A stretch of DNA of 64,000 bases from Phlegmacium glaucopus (Eukaryota; Basidiomycota; Agaricomycetes; Agaricales; Cortinariaceae). The notes beneath the pieces were generated by a model. That model had not been told where the DNA came from, made no database searches, and was given only the letters and a program-made list of their open reading frames with translations. Within the stretch, counting starts at the first letter, position 1; each line of letters starts with the position of its first letter. Positions 31,668-41,838 of this stretch are shown in pieces. The DNA is taken from contig MU129999.1 in the NCBI GenBank assembly GCA_015039465.1, forward strand, positions 1 to 64,000, written 5' to 3'. The position numbers were made by a program, and so were the translations under genes.

Positions 31668-32995
31668 AGGTTCCTTGATATTTTTGAAAAACAGGTGGAT
31701 GATATACAGCGCAAAATGATTGATTATGTCAAACTCCTTAAGCGGCCCAGCACAAATCAACCCATCATCCAGTCCGCCATTCCCAGGCTGAGGTCCGATC
31801 TTGATATTCAAACAAAGGATGGCTATCCATTGATGCCGCCGGTGGACGACAACATAGAGCTGAAAAAAGAAGAATTAGAAGACTTACTGCGGCGTTATTT
31901 AAATGCTCATTACAGTGAGTGATTCATGGAGTCTACGGCCGCGGACTGATCTTGCTTGTATTATCAGGACTCGCCTCAGGCAATCGGAAGTCCCATGTTC
32001 CATTTGGCAACCTCTGTAATGACGCCAGCCACTTTGTCCACCACAAGTACGTTCCAGGCGGGTTCATGTGGAAAGACCCACGTAACATGACAAAGGCCGT
32101 GGCGGTGGACCTGTGCAACCATATCCGGAAGCGGCAAAGTGAATACGGCCCTGAGGAAGGCTTTCGGTTTCAGGGATATTTTGATGGGAAAGATATGGTC
32201 AAGGCAGAATATGGTAGACGGGTGAATGAAGAACAGGCAGCAGCAAGAGCAAAGAAACGGCAGGCTACACGGAAAGAGAAAGGCGCGGGTGAGCATAGAG
32301 TGAAGAAGGGACGGAAAACAAAGCCAAAGGAAGGCGCCTTGGTCAGGAACATCCAGGACACACCAAATACTGTGAATGACATTGCCGCGGCATCGGCCCC
32401 TGAACAACGCTCCGCGGTCAGTGAACATGATGGAAGTGAACTTACTCTGGATGAAGCAATGGCATATGTACCAGTAATTGATCCATCACTTCTGGCTTCA
32501 GGCGAATCAACAGGGGGCACCGCTGTCCCCCAACATCAGGATGCGACAGGAAGAATCATCAATGACATTGAAATGCAAATACTGAACAACAATGGCTATC
32601 CAGCGTCCATCCCTATTAACGGCCCGAGTGAGGGCCCTCCAAGATACTACGTGCCTGCCGCGGCCCTCAACCTACTCCCTGCTAAGGGACAATCAGCATC
32701 GGATAGATGTCCCATGGGATCACAGCTGCAGGTCATGGAGCAATACAATCCTCTGGAAACCCTGCAACCTCTGTCACAAGGGCAACACCGCGGCAAAAGA
32801 GACCATGGCAATGCCGATCCTATTCTACCACAGCGCAGTCTTCGAGGGAAAAACATGGACCCACCAGACACCAATCCCCCTTTGAACAAGACAAGAAAGC
32901 GGACGAAGAATGCCGATACTCAGGCCGCAGAGGAAGCTCAGCAGTTACTGGCAGGTTCTCAAGGAAGTCGTCACAGGAGGGATGCAAGACGTTAA
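31668..32995 (+). pseudogene. KDZ companion gene, C-terminal part
   Basis: It begins AGG TTC CTT GAT at the edge of element B, in frame with the exon ending at 25,523 on the other strand. It contains DIFEKQVDDIQRKMIDYV, GYPLMPPVDDNIELKKEELE, an intron (GTGAGT about 31,915 to TATCAG about 31,968), then SHVPFGNL, KYVPGGFMWKDPRNM and a Lys/Arg-rich stretch (KKRQATRKEKG). A long variable tail ends RHRRDARR and TAA at 32,995. The region after the intron is one open frame. No catalytic motif is visible. Confidence 0.7.
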
Positions 32996-33111
32996 CATCA
33001 AAGAGGCCGTGAATGTATGGGTGGTTGACGATTGGCCGCGGCTCTACAGCGTATATACTGAAATGTATCTACTGCACAATGTAATGTCCTCCAGATACAT
33101 AAGACCAGAGC

Positions 33112-33741
33112 CTACATCTCTATCCCGGGGCATGCGGCCCCTTCATGATCAAAATCCCCAACATCGATCTTGGTAATAGGCGGGTAGATCTCGTTGATGA
33201 TGGTGTTGTCAATGGTTTCCCAAATCTTTGTAAAGGCAAGTTCTGCCTGTTTTTCTAGCTTCATTTTCTCCACTTCAGTCATGTACAGATGATGGGCCGC
33301 ATCTTTATAACTGAGGCCCAAAGTTGCCTGTAGGGCTTTTACCTCTGCGTGGAGGTTCAAGGCCTCCCGATCACTGAAAGGCTTATGTCTAGGTGAGCAG
33401 GGTATACTGGCAGCATATGGCCCACCTACCGGATCAGCTGGGATGTGAACAAGTCCTTCTGCTATTCCTTGCCATGGTTGATTTGAATATGGCGGCGGCT
33501 ACGGAATAGGATGACATGATAATGATCAGAGAGGGATTTCTGTGGCCGCGGCCTGACTCACTCCTGGAGCAGCATTATCTGCCTGCACCGCCATCCGCGC
33601 TACCTCAACTTCCATTGCCATCTTCGTGGCTGGGACCATAAAGGTGGGGACCAAAACTGACTGATTATCAGGCCCTTCGATTAGGCTGTAGCCATTTGGA
33701 ATGCGCAGCCGAGGTTGAGATGGTGGAGATTGAGTGTTCAT
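33112..33741 (-). CDS. KDZ cargo gene, 188-aa protein
   Basis: CDS join of 33741-33562 and 33498-33112 across a 63-bp intron (GTGAGT...CGTAG), 188 aa, no stop or frame change. The N-terminal part reads RIPNGYSLIEGPDNQSVLVP. The C-terminal half is helical with TLGLSYKDAAHHLYMTEVEK and a probable coiled coil. I recall similar small proteins beside KDZ elements in mushrooms but know no function. Start chosen at the first ATG of the conserved frame. It lies tail-to-tail with the companion gene (117 bp apart) and head-to-head with the C6-cluster gene (214 bp between starts). Confidence 0.65.
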
Positions 33742-33955
33742 ATTGGTATGTGTAAGAGAAAAGCTATGCAGATAAGTGATACAGACGAGTGTCATGTGAT
33801 GTGACCATCACGTCGCGACTTTGTCTGTTTACATTGTGATTGAAGTGACGTGGGAAAAAGAAATTTGTTAAATAGAAGCCCTGTCTCATTCTCAAGGACA
33901 CCCACCCGCACCCAAACGACCGCCTCCTAAGCAACAACATATCCTCACAGTGCCG

Positions 33956-36522
33956 ATGTCTCACTTCAGTCCTGCTGCAATCAGTCACACCTTGGCCGAA
34001 TTCGATGCTCTCGTCCGACAAGGCCTTCAAGATGGTGATGTTGTGGAGAAGGTCAATGAGAAAGAAACCCAGATAGTGAGTCATGGCCATTCTCACTTCA
34101 CCAACAGCTAACAAAATGTAACCAGAAAATGTTTTATAAAACTTGTATGCGCTTGACGGACCCAGCCCAGATGGCCGCATTCAACACCTCCTACTTCCTA
34201 CATGGCTTCATGCGCGATTTCAGGAAGGCCAAAGACAGTGCCACATTTTTGGAGGATCAACAGCGATGTGTCAGGAAATACGACGTAAAATGTGGGGCGG
34301 CCGCTGCTCCCATCCCCCCGGTCGCCATCTCTGGACCCCTCGGGGCTCCCATGTCTGTGGCCTCTCTGGCTGGTCCAATCCCGGTCTCTGCTGCTCCAAA
34401 TCCAACATTGGGGTTGGGCGCTCTTCCAATCAGCCTGGCGGCCGTGTCTGGACCCAGGGCTCCTGTTGCCGTGGCCTCGCACGCTCCTGTTGCCATGGCC
34501 TCGCACGCTCCTATTGCCGCGGCCTCGCTTGCTCCTGCCCCCAGTCCTATGTCGGTCCCTGCCACCACTAGGAAGTCTGGTCCAGCTCGAAAGGCAAAGT
34601 CCCCTCCCCCAATCAGCCTGGCGGCTGTCTCTGCAACCAGGGCTCCTGTTCCTGCTGCCACGGCCTCAGTTGCTCCTCCCCCCAGTCCTATCTCGGTCCC
34701 TTCCACGACTAGGAAGTCTGGTGCGGCTCGAAAGCCGAAGTCCCCTCCCCATGCAATCGCAGGTCCTGGCCCCAACACAATGTTCATGGCAGCCGCTGCT
34801 CGGACAGGCATGATTCGACATCCGCTTCCGGAGACGGATTGTGAGGGCCCAAGGTCGACTATGGATGAAGAGGAAGGATTTATCCATACACTTAGGGAGA
34901 TCGAGGAGTCCACCATGGAGTCTGATGTGATCGAAGTAAAGCCGCCCCCCAGTAAAAGAGCGAAGGGAAAGGAGAAGGAGAAGCAAAGGGGATCAGACAA
35001 TGAATCGTGGTGTGAATCCATCATTGTGTCCCGCCCGCGCCCAACTGTATCCACCCATTCACAGCAAAAACCCCGCGGCCGCGCGGGTCCCATTCCAACC
35101 GGTGAATTGCATCTTTCCCCCTGTTCCAGGTGTCGAATCGGTGGCAAGGATTGTGAGAAGCAGGAAGCAGGAGGAGCATGTGTGAATTGTAGGACATTCA
35201 AGCACAAGTGTGAGTACGCGAAGCGGGCCCGCAATCAAAAGAAAAGCAAGCCCATGGTGGAGAGTGAGGATGACCTTTCAGCCACCATGCGAGGTCCACG
35301 TGAAGCTGCAAAAGCCACGAGGCAAGCAATCCAAGAGGTGGTCGGTGAGTCGCCCACAGCCACAAAGCCGCGGGCCTTGATCCGCCTCAAGTCCCAGCGA
35401 CCTAGTAGGTGGTCAATTGTTTCTGCATAACTATTCCAACTCATAAGTGGTAAAGGGACTCCCAAGGCCACTGTCCAGGACCAGTTAGCGGACATCTTGG
35501 ACCGCGTGGATGCCCTCACAACATTTATCGTACCAATGGCAAACCTGGTCAACCGTCTCTACGATGCGGTCATGGAAGAGCAGGAGAGGGAGGCTGAGGG
35601 TGAGACTGAGCCAACACAGCCGCCGCCATCCCTTGCCCATGAACCTCCTCCATCATCACCTCTGGCCGCGGCCGCACCTCTTGTCAATCCACCCTCAAGC
35701 CCTACACCTGTCCATGTCCCTCCTAACGTGAACCTGATCCATCCAACTCCACAACATTCCCAGGAGGTACAGCCGCCACTGACCCAACTCCATCCAACGC
35801 CCCCACAGCCTGTGGATGCCCCCCCTCATGCAGCGGCTGATATACCGCAACAAGTGGTCGCCGCAGCTGTTTTACCCATGGCGGCCGTCATGGACTTGGT
35901 GCCAGTTGCACCGACTGAAGAGGCGGCCATGCCTGAGGAGCCCTCAGATGCCCCCATCCTCCCTCAGGACTCTGCCCCCACCTGTGCAGCTTCCCCTGTC
36001 TCCTCTCCCGCCACAGCGAACATACCCGCGGCCTCAGCTTCCCCCATTTCTCCTCCAGCCACATCAATCGTGCCCGCGGCCTCCTCACCCCTCCCTGACT
36101 CCCCATCCCAGCCTCAGTCCTCCGGCGGTACTCTGCTATCTCAGCCTGACCACCTGCAGCAATCATTCCTGCCCGTCCTCTGCCAGGCCTCGTCCTCGTC
36201 TTCCACCACATCAGCCATGCCTGAGACTGCAGTTTCTGCTGCCGCGGCGTCCGACATCAGCACATCCCATGTTCCTCCTGCCACGGCCTCCTCTCTGTCC
36301 CCCGACAGCGCGCGCATGTCCCCCGGTCCTGCAGGGCATACACGGGCACGTAGTAAGACACCCATGCCCGCCGGACCAATGACACTTGCTGTCCCTGTGG
36401 TCAGTCCCCTGCGGACGCGATCAGGGACCAGATCGAGGAGCCCAATGCCACTCCCAGGCATCAAGAGGAAGGCAAATGATGACCAGGACGAGGCAGGCGG
36501 GGCAAAGAAACATAAAATATAG
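33956..36522 (+). CDS. KDZ cargo gene: Ala/Pro-rich protein with Zn2Cys6-like cluster
   Basis: Exon 1 is 33956-34075, then a 50-bp intron and a long exon from 34126. The N-terminus is helical (TLAEFDALVRQGLQDGD; DPAQMAAFNTSYFLHGFMRDF). A 250-residue Ala/Pro/Ser linker follows with repeated SLAAVS...TRKSG blocks, a basic KRAKGKEKEK stretch, and six cysteines near residues 373-402 spaced C-x2-C-x6-C-x8-C-x2-C-x6-C. Another intron near 35,390-35,446 (acceptor CATAAG) leads to an exon starting DQLADILDRVDALTTFIVP, a second Pro-rich region, and a C-terminal KRKANDD...KKHKI nuclear-localisation-like tail. A DNA-binding regulator is the simplest reading; target unknown. The exact second intron is uncertain. 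Confidence 0.6.
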
Positions 36523-37364
36523 CAGGTGGACACTCAGACCACGGCCGCCTTTTTTGTTGGGAGCAATGTTTGATACTCCGCAGCTGACCTTTTTGGTACA
36601 TTTGCATATATATAAGTCCAATGATATGTATATATTTTACCTGTCACTATAATCAATGTGTTTCTCTGTCTGAATTGTAGGCTGCGTTGGTAGGCCGCGG
36701 CTGACCTTTCTATCAGCCATTCTACCTCTACCATGCTTCCGTGCAATCGGGGCGGCCTCACCATCAGACAGATACTTTAACCTCTTTGTCCTGCTGCCCT
36801 TGTCCATATAGGACCATCCTGGTTCCATGTCCAATGTGAACATTTACCGATGAGCCGTAGCCAGTCCAATTTATCACAGCCGCAGCCTCATTGCCAACAC
36901 GTCCTTGTATTGACTCCAGGGATCCTGATGTTTATGCAGGAGAGTATAATCACACCTCTGAAAGGCCTCCCGGGTATATATTATTGCTACACGAGGCCTG
37001 TTTCTACTCATTATCCCTCATGTGAATGTGCTTAGGCCGCGGCCCTGTTGCCAGGACAACGTGCTGTAAGGTGGTGATGATCGTAGCCTTATTGAACGTC
37101 CAGGTGCAGCCACATACAATTGAACTGATGGCTGAGGCCGCGGCTATGCTACACCATCAGGCCCCGCTCTCCCATATCTCACCTTCCCAATGTATGACTT
37201 TCGTCTTTCCATTTATTATTTTGCCCCTGTTATTTTGCCCAGCTGTGGCATGACCTTCTCCGCCTACCTTTAGTTCTCACATTTCTGAACCTCATTCCCC
37301 CTGACCACCCGCGGCTCCATGTCTGATCCGCAATTCTGGACTTCAGGATTTGAGTTTTACTTGT
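36523..37364. other. KDZ interior without a convincing gene
   Basis: There are short frames only (for example 36,843-36,640 minus, basic and 68 residues). GGCCGCGG words are frequent, as throughout the element. The part 37,060-37,180 resembles 16,440-16,560 in inverted orientation and may be the inner fringe of the terminal repeat. Confidence 0.4.
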
Positions 37365-38275
37365 CCCACTTGAAATGGCCTCCGGTCATACTTTCACATT
37401 ATTGCTACAAGGAGCAATGCGTCTGCTCATCATCCCTCGTTTGGCCGCGGCCCAAAATATATTGCGTCTGGCTGCGGCTTCTCTGCTATGCATTCTTACA
37501 TCAAAACACCCTGGATGTTCTCCAGTAGTCATATCAAGCAGGTCGAGGTCTTTACACTCCCCCACATTGTCTGGCCGGAATTCCGCCGGACTGACCAGAG
37601 TCCGGTCAGAGTCCGGTGAGAGTCCGGTGGAAGTCTGGTGGAAGTACAAAATATGCCTGTATCCCCTCCTAACCCTCCTAACCTAAGAACGCGCTACCGC
37701 GCGGACAGAAAATATCCCCATCCCTAAATATTAATCCTAAGCCCTAAGCCTAAGCCCTAAATCTAAATATAACCCTAAGCCTAAGCTCTAAATCTAATTA
37801 TAACCCTAAATTCCATCAAAAGTCCGGGGGATGTCCGGTGGATGTCCGCCGGACTGTGACCAGACATACAGTCCAGGCATTTTTCTACTTTCACCGGACT
37901 CTGACCGGACTCTCACCAGAATGTTACCAGAATTTTAGTGGAGTCCGCCGGACTTTTGGCAGTCCGGCGGACTCCGGCCGGACAACGTGGGGGACTGTAA
38001 AGTACACAGCAGGTCTTGTGTAGAAGTAAGTAAATATGCATGGCTGTAGTCCATTCGAGGCGGTACACTAGCCGCGGCTCTCCTCTCGGTCTCGTGGCTG
38101 CGGCCGTCTGCTGCCATCATAAATGTATAACCTGCCTAGCGGGCCCGCTGGGCTCGACTTAATCGATACAATGTATCTGTGTAATATACAGAGGCTTCGC
38201 TGATGTCCAGCGGGCTCGAGTTAGTCGATACAGTGTATGACTTCGCTACACTGTGTTACACGTTACAATGTAGCT
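37365..38275. repeat. Right terminal inverted repeat of the KDZ element (with E2 inserted)
   Basis: Inverse of 15874-16323, interrupted at 37545-38007. The outer tip CAATGTAGCT is followed by the TACCTA duplication. Confidence 0.8.
37545..38007. mobile_element. TIR element E2, CTTTACACTCCCCCAC family, internal word CCGGACTCC
   Basis: 463 bp with a perfect 8-bp target duplication AGCAGGTC (37537-37544, 38008-38015). The empty site is visible in the left KDZ TIR. Both halves are packed with GTCCGGTGG and GTCCGCCGGACT words. The centre (37,690-37,805) is a degenerate CCCTAA/CCTAAG array. There is no coding frame. Confidence 0.9.
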
Positions 38276-38880
38276 TACCTACCTGTGAACTGGAGTCCTT
38301 TGGCTTAGCTGGAATGGACTTGGAAGTGGAATCAGAAATGGTAGAGGCTTGGCCTTTAGCAGAGCTTGCCTTGGCAAGGTTACAATCAGGAACACAATGA
38401 CCAGCCTTGCCACATAAAAGACAGAGATTATTATCCATTCAGCATTGCCTTTCTTGCTGGGTAAGTCTACCCTGCGAGTCCAGCTTACCGACTAGATTAG
38501 GTTTTGGAGGAGCAGAAGTGGAAGTCTTACCAGAGTCTGCGGGCTTGGCGGATTTTTGATCCGAAGGCTGAGACTGTTTTCCGGAATTGGAAGAAGGGTT
38601 GGAAGAGGGTACAGAGGAGGATGAAGAAGGAGTAGGAGCCTTTGGAGGGTTTTGGCATTGTTGCGGGACTGGCTCCCGAGAATGTTCTTGCATATGTTCC
38701 CAGTGTTGAGCATCAGCATTTTGAGCTTTTTGTCGCATCGCGGCCATGGTCTGAGGCTTGCCATCACCTTTGGTAATTTCATCCTTGAGTTGGGAAGGTA
38801 AACCTTTGTAAAACCTATACCTCAGAGCAGAAAGTTGTTGTTGCCACCGGGGCCAAATCCAAATCCAAACTGTCAAGTGC
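38256..38880 (-). pseudogene. Gypsy copy 1 gag with zinc knuckle
   Basis: On the minus strand, after a frame change near 38,840, the sequence reads ALRYRFYKGLPSQLKDEI and KPQTMAAMRQKAQNADAQHWEH, a Ser/Pro-rich linker, and the CCHC knuckle CLLCGKAGHCVPDC (about 38,410). A TGA at about 38,438 (ERQC to MDNN) is likely a mutated Arg codon. The N-terminus is absent: the homology stops at 38,880, where copia sequence begins. The KDZ element inserted about ten codons before the gag stop. Confidence 0.75.
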
Positions 38881-38924
38881 CATTATTTGTTATTGTTTGC
38901 TGCCATCACCATTATTGACCAAAT

Positions 38925-41517
38925 ATGCCTACCGAAACCAATTTTGATAAGCTTACCAATGGAAACTTTCATGAGTGGAAAATCTATATGGAAGCTATGT
39001 TAACAAGAAAAGATTTATTGGATTATGTCAATGGAACAAAGAGACACCCTGGGGGGACTGAAGGCTCGAAAAAGGTTAGAGATTTCTATCAAAACAATTG
39101 GAAGCCCCAGCAGAAATTATTCTCCATGTCACACCATCCCAACTCACTCACTGCTGTGATCTGGACCCTATGATAATCTGGAACAGTCTCATCACTATCC
39201 ATCAATCCTGTGGTCACTCAACCATCATTGCTTTACATCGCTGTTTTCACTGTCTCTGTTAGGGGACACCTATTGTGTCCGCCTCTATGCTTGCTTAGTA
39301 TGTTCTTACCTTCACTCACTCTATGATTGTATCCCATACCGCATCCCCTATCCTACTCCTCGTGTTCACCCTTCCATTGTTGTAGTAGTTGTCCCTTCAC
39401 CGATGACACCGTTATAAATTGTTGTTTGTGTTGATATATAACACCAACCAGAGGGAACTGGACCAGACTTTAGGTCAAAATATCCCCCTGTGTTCATTTA
39501 GGGAAGGTATAACCAGAGACTAGTAAGCACACTTGGTAAAAGAGAGTAGAGGAGGATGAGGATGAATATGAAAGAGTCTTTGGTGAGACTACAGCGGTTG
39601 ACAGTAGGGGACAGTAACAAGTAACAGGCTGAAAAAGCAAAGGGAGAGAGGATATGGATGAGGATGATAGAGGAAGAGTCTTCAGCAAGACTATAGTGAT
39701 TGACAGTAGGGGACAGAAACAGATAAAAGGCTGAAAAAGCGAACTTGAAGGAGGAATTCACTGGAATTCCACTGAGATGATGACTGTAGGGAAGTAAGAA
39801 TGGATTGAGATTGAACTACCTATCCTGGTACAAAAGAGAAGTATTTATACCTAAGGATGAGGCTATGTAAGAACAAATACACATAGGGTCCCTAGAAGAG
39901 TATAAGAACAAGTCTTTACTATGTAAGACTTGTAAAAAAAGAGAAAGAAGTACGCGCTGTCAGAAGAGGAATGAAGAAAGGACAGCTGTGAGAAGAAAAG
40001 AACAAGAAAAAGAAAAAGGAACAATAAAAAAATCTGTACAAGTGTCAAAGTGTGAGAGAAAATAAGAGAAGGCAGTGCGCATAGCCCAATAGCAAAAATA
40101 TATCAGCTCCATAGCCATGTGGTCATGTCAAAATATGAAAGGTCCTGAGTCAACACTTGAAAGGCGCAGCCTTGTTCCCAAGAAAATACTACCTGCCCAT
40201 GATCCCATGATGCGCAGCCTTGATAACACTTGACACTCTGCAAGAATAATCCTCTGCTGCTGATTCATCTGCAATTCCTGCTTAGTCATGATCCTCCTGG
40301 ACTTCCTAAATTGTCACAAAGAGGGTGGGAAGGCTTCAGGTACCACATGAATGATGGTTTTGGCAGTGAGTGATAAGATAAGAGGTAGATGAGTGAGGAT
40401 AGGGGACTGAGTGCAATCCAGGAGCAAGGTATGGCAAGATAGATAGCTGAGGCGAAGACTTGTGGGTCCATAGCCACAACAACGATGACAAAGCCTTTGA
40501 CATAATGGGAGATATAGCTGATGCGTCCATAAACGGGCCGTTCTTGAAATGATGGGCCATAGATACGATCAAATGCAAGCCAATGACCAATGCGAATAGT
40601 AGATTGATCGCTTTGTTGTATTGTTAGCCAAGGGACAAACGGATGGTAGATATTAAGGAGCATGTTGATGGTGTAAATGATGGATAGCATAGTGTGAGAC
40701 ATTGAGGATATGATGAGCGATGAAGTTGATAACATTGAATGAATGATTTTATTGACCAGGAATGCGATTCAGAGCTGCTTCCAAAATAGGTAAGTGAATT
40801 CAAAGTCCGCTTATTTCATGATGGCAACTTTTAACCTTTGTTCTCATGCTACCAATCAGTATTGGTGTGTGATACCGTATCAAGTGTCAGTTTATATTTA
40901 GGTTTTACCTCGTCCTACCTTCCATTACATCCTAGCCATATATAGTGGAATTGGCTCTCACGCCTGTAGTATATAGACGAAAGGTGGTTATCTTTGATAA
41001 CCACCTTTGTATTCAACTTGGTTCCCGGGTTCTAACATTCCCTAACAGTCTCTGTCTTGAACACACCAAAAACATGTCTGCTTATGTTGCCTGCGTCTGC
41101 CATACTGCCTTTCTACTTGAAGAGGCCGATGTTACAGTCAGTGACAACAATATTATATTGGCCATCACATCTGGACTTCCCCATTCATACAACCCTTTCC
41201 TCATATCACTTGATGCCACATCCAGTCTTGATTACACCCTTCCTCTTGTTATCGCATGGCTAGTAAATGAATACCAGCATCAACATTTTTCCCACCATCA
41301 CACACGCCAGCAGCTGACAACTTCTGACCAAATTGATGAAGTGATGGCCGTCACAAGTTCCACCCTGCACCAGCTCATGCACATCACATGCTTCAAATGT
41401 GGAAAAAAGGGCCATTATCAAGCCAATTGTCCTGCTGAGTCTGCAAATAAACCCTTAAAAATTGAATATGCTAATTTTGCTGAAGAAAATGACTCTGAAA
41501 TTGATGAAGCATTTTAG
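38925..41517 (+). pseudogene. Copia 2 gag, split by a 1.79-kb insertion
   Basis: The first part reads TNFDKLTNGNFHEWKIYMEA and LDYVNGTKRHPGG, then after a frame change DLDPMIIWNSL. The frame continues across the insertion at 39257-41047 with HTKNMSAYVACVCHTAFLLE, ILAITSGLPHSY and SLDYTLPLVIAWLVNEYQHQH. It carries a CCHC knuckle CFKCGKKGHYQANC (about 41,395) and ends AEENDSEIDEAF. Around the insertion point the target reads TGT CTC TGT CTT, where Arg codons CGT would be expected, which again suggests CpG transitions. Confidence 0.75.
39257..41047. mobile_element. Unidentified 1,791-bp insertion with TG...CA ends
   Basis: It starts TGTTAGGGGACACC and ends ATTCCCTAACA. The 5-bp duplication GTCTC flanks it (39252-39256, 41048-41052), which fits an LTR-type integrase. 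I could not find two matching LTRs inside. About 39,545-39,735 holds two imperfect 95-115 bp tandem copies of a block ending CAGTAGGGGACAG...GGCTGAAAAAGC. The 450-base minus-strand frame (40735-40286) is not recognised. The same TGTTAGGGGACACC start occurs at 42,869. Confidence 0.6.
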
Positions 41518-41574
41518 GCTTCCAGGGGTATGCCTTTTATTTTTCTTATGGTCATTTCACTGTTTGCAGGGGTA

Positions 41575-41798
41575 TGTTGGAATATTAATTTCCTAATACA
41601 AACAGTTGCATTCCTATATCTCCAATTATCCAACAATAACATACAATTTATGATTGTAGTAAAAACCTTTCTTTGCCCGTTATGGTAATACAGAAATATG
41701 TACTTAAGCTAGTAGTTTACAGTCTGTACCCTACACATTTACCTCCCAAAAAAAAAGTTGCCACTCTCATCTCATTGTTGTCATTGAGCCTTTCAACA
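41575..41798 (+). repeat. LTR of copia 2
   Basis: TGTTGGAATATTAATTTCC...CCTTTCAACA, 224 bp, preceded by GCAGGGGTA. Confidence 0.6.
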
Positions 41799-41838
41799 TC
41801 ATAAATCAGCAAGTGATCAGTTTTTGAGAATAGAGCAA

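Larger units (their letters stand above)
15874..38275. mobile_element. 22.4-kb KDZ (Kyakuja-Dileera-Zisupton) DNA transposon with cargo genes
   Basis: Both ends begin AGCTACATTGTAACGTGTAAC (inverted). The flanks are TACCTA at 15868-15873 and 38276-38281, a 6-bp target duplication inside gypsy gag/pol. Homology between the ends extends inward at least to about 16,320 on the left and 37,370 on the right, with weaker similarity further in (16,440-16,560 against 37,060-37,170). It carries the KDZ transposase and four other genes. A copia element, two copies of a 1-kb TIR element and one E-family element inserted later. The 6-bp duplication is what I see; the usual length for the family should be checked. 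Confidence 0.85.
8295..38880 (-). mobile_element. Chromodomain Ty3/gypsy element, copy 1, nested and degraded
   Basis: On the minus strand the order is gag (38,880-38,256), protease, reverse transcriptase, RNase H, integrase, chromodomain (15,866-10,677), then a 3' LTR (9211-8295). An oppositely oriented gene lies between the chromodomain and the LTR. Insertions inside it are the 22.4-kb KDZ transposon, a 606-bp hAT MITE, a 901-bp unknown insert and a 375-bp hAT MITE in the LTR. The 5' LTR and the gag N-terminus are missing at the junction with copia sequence near 38,880. Confidence 0.85.
38881..41798 (+). mobile_element. Copia element 2: gag followed directly by a polypurine tract and LTR
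   Basis: The gag frame (38925-41517) is followed after 55 bases by a GCAGGGGTA tract and a sequence starting TGTTGGAATATTAATTTCC and ending TTTCAACA (41575-41798). No protease, integrase or RT lies between, so this is a gag-only non-autonomous derivative. A 1.79-kb unit is inserted in gag. The 5' LTR is missing. Confidence 0.65.

Noticed and set aside
34257..35234. 325-codon minus-strand frame opposite the C6 cargo gene
   Set aside because: It mirrors the Ala/Pro-rich linker. The plus strand has the cysteine cluster and consistent introns.
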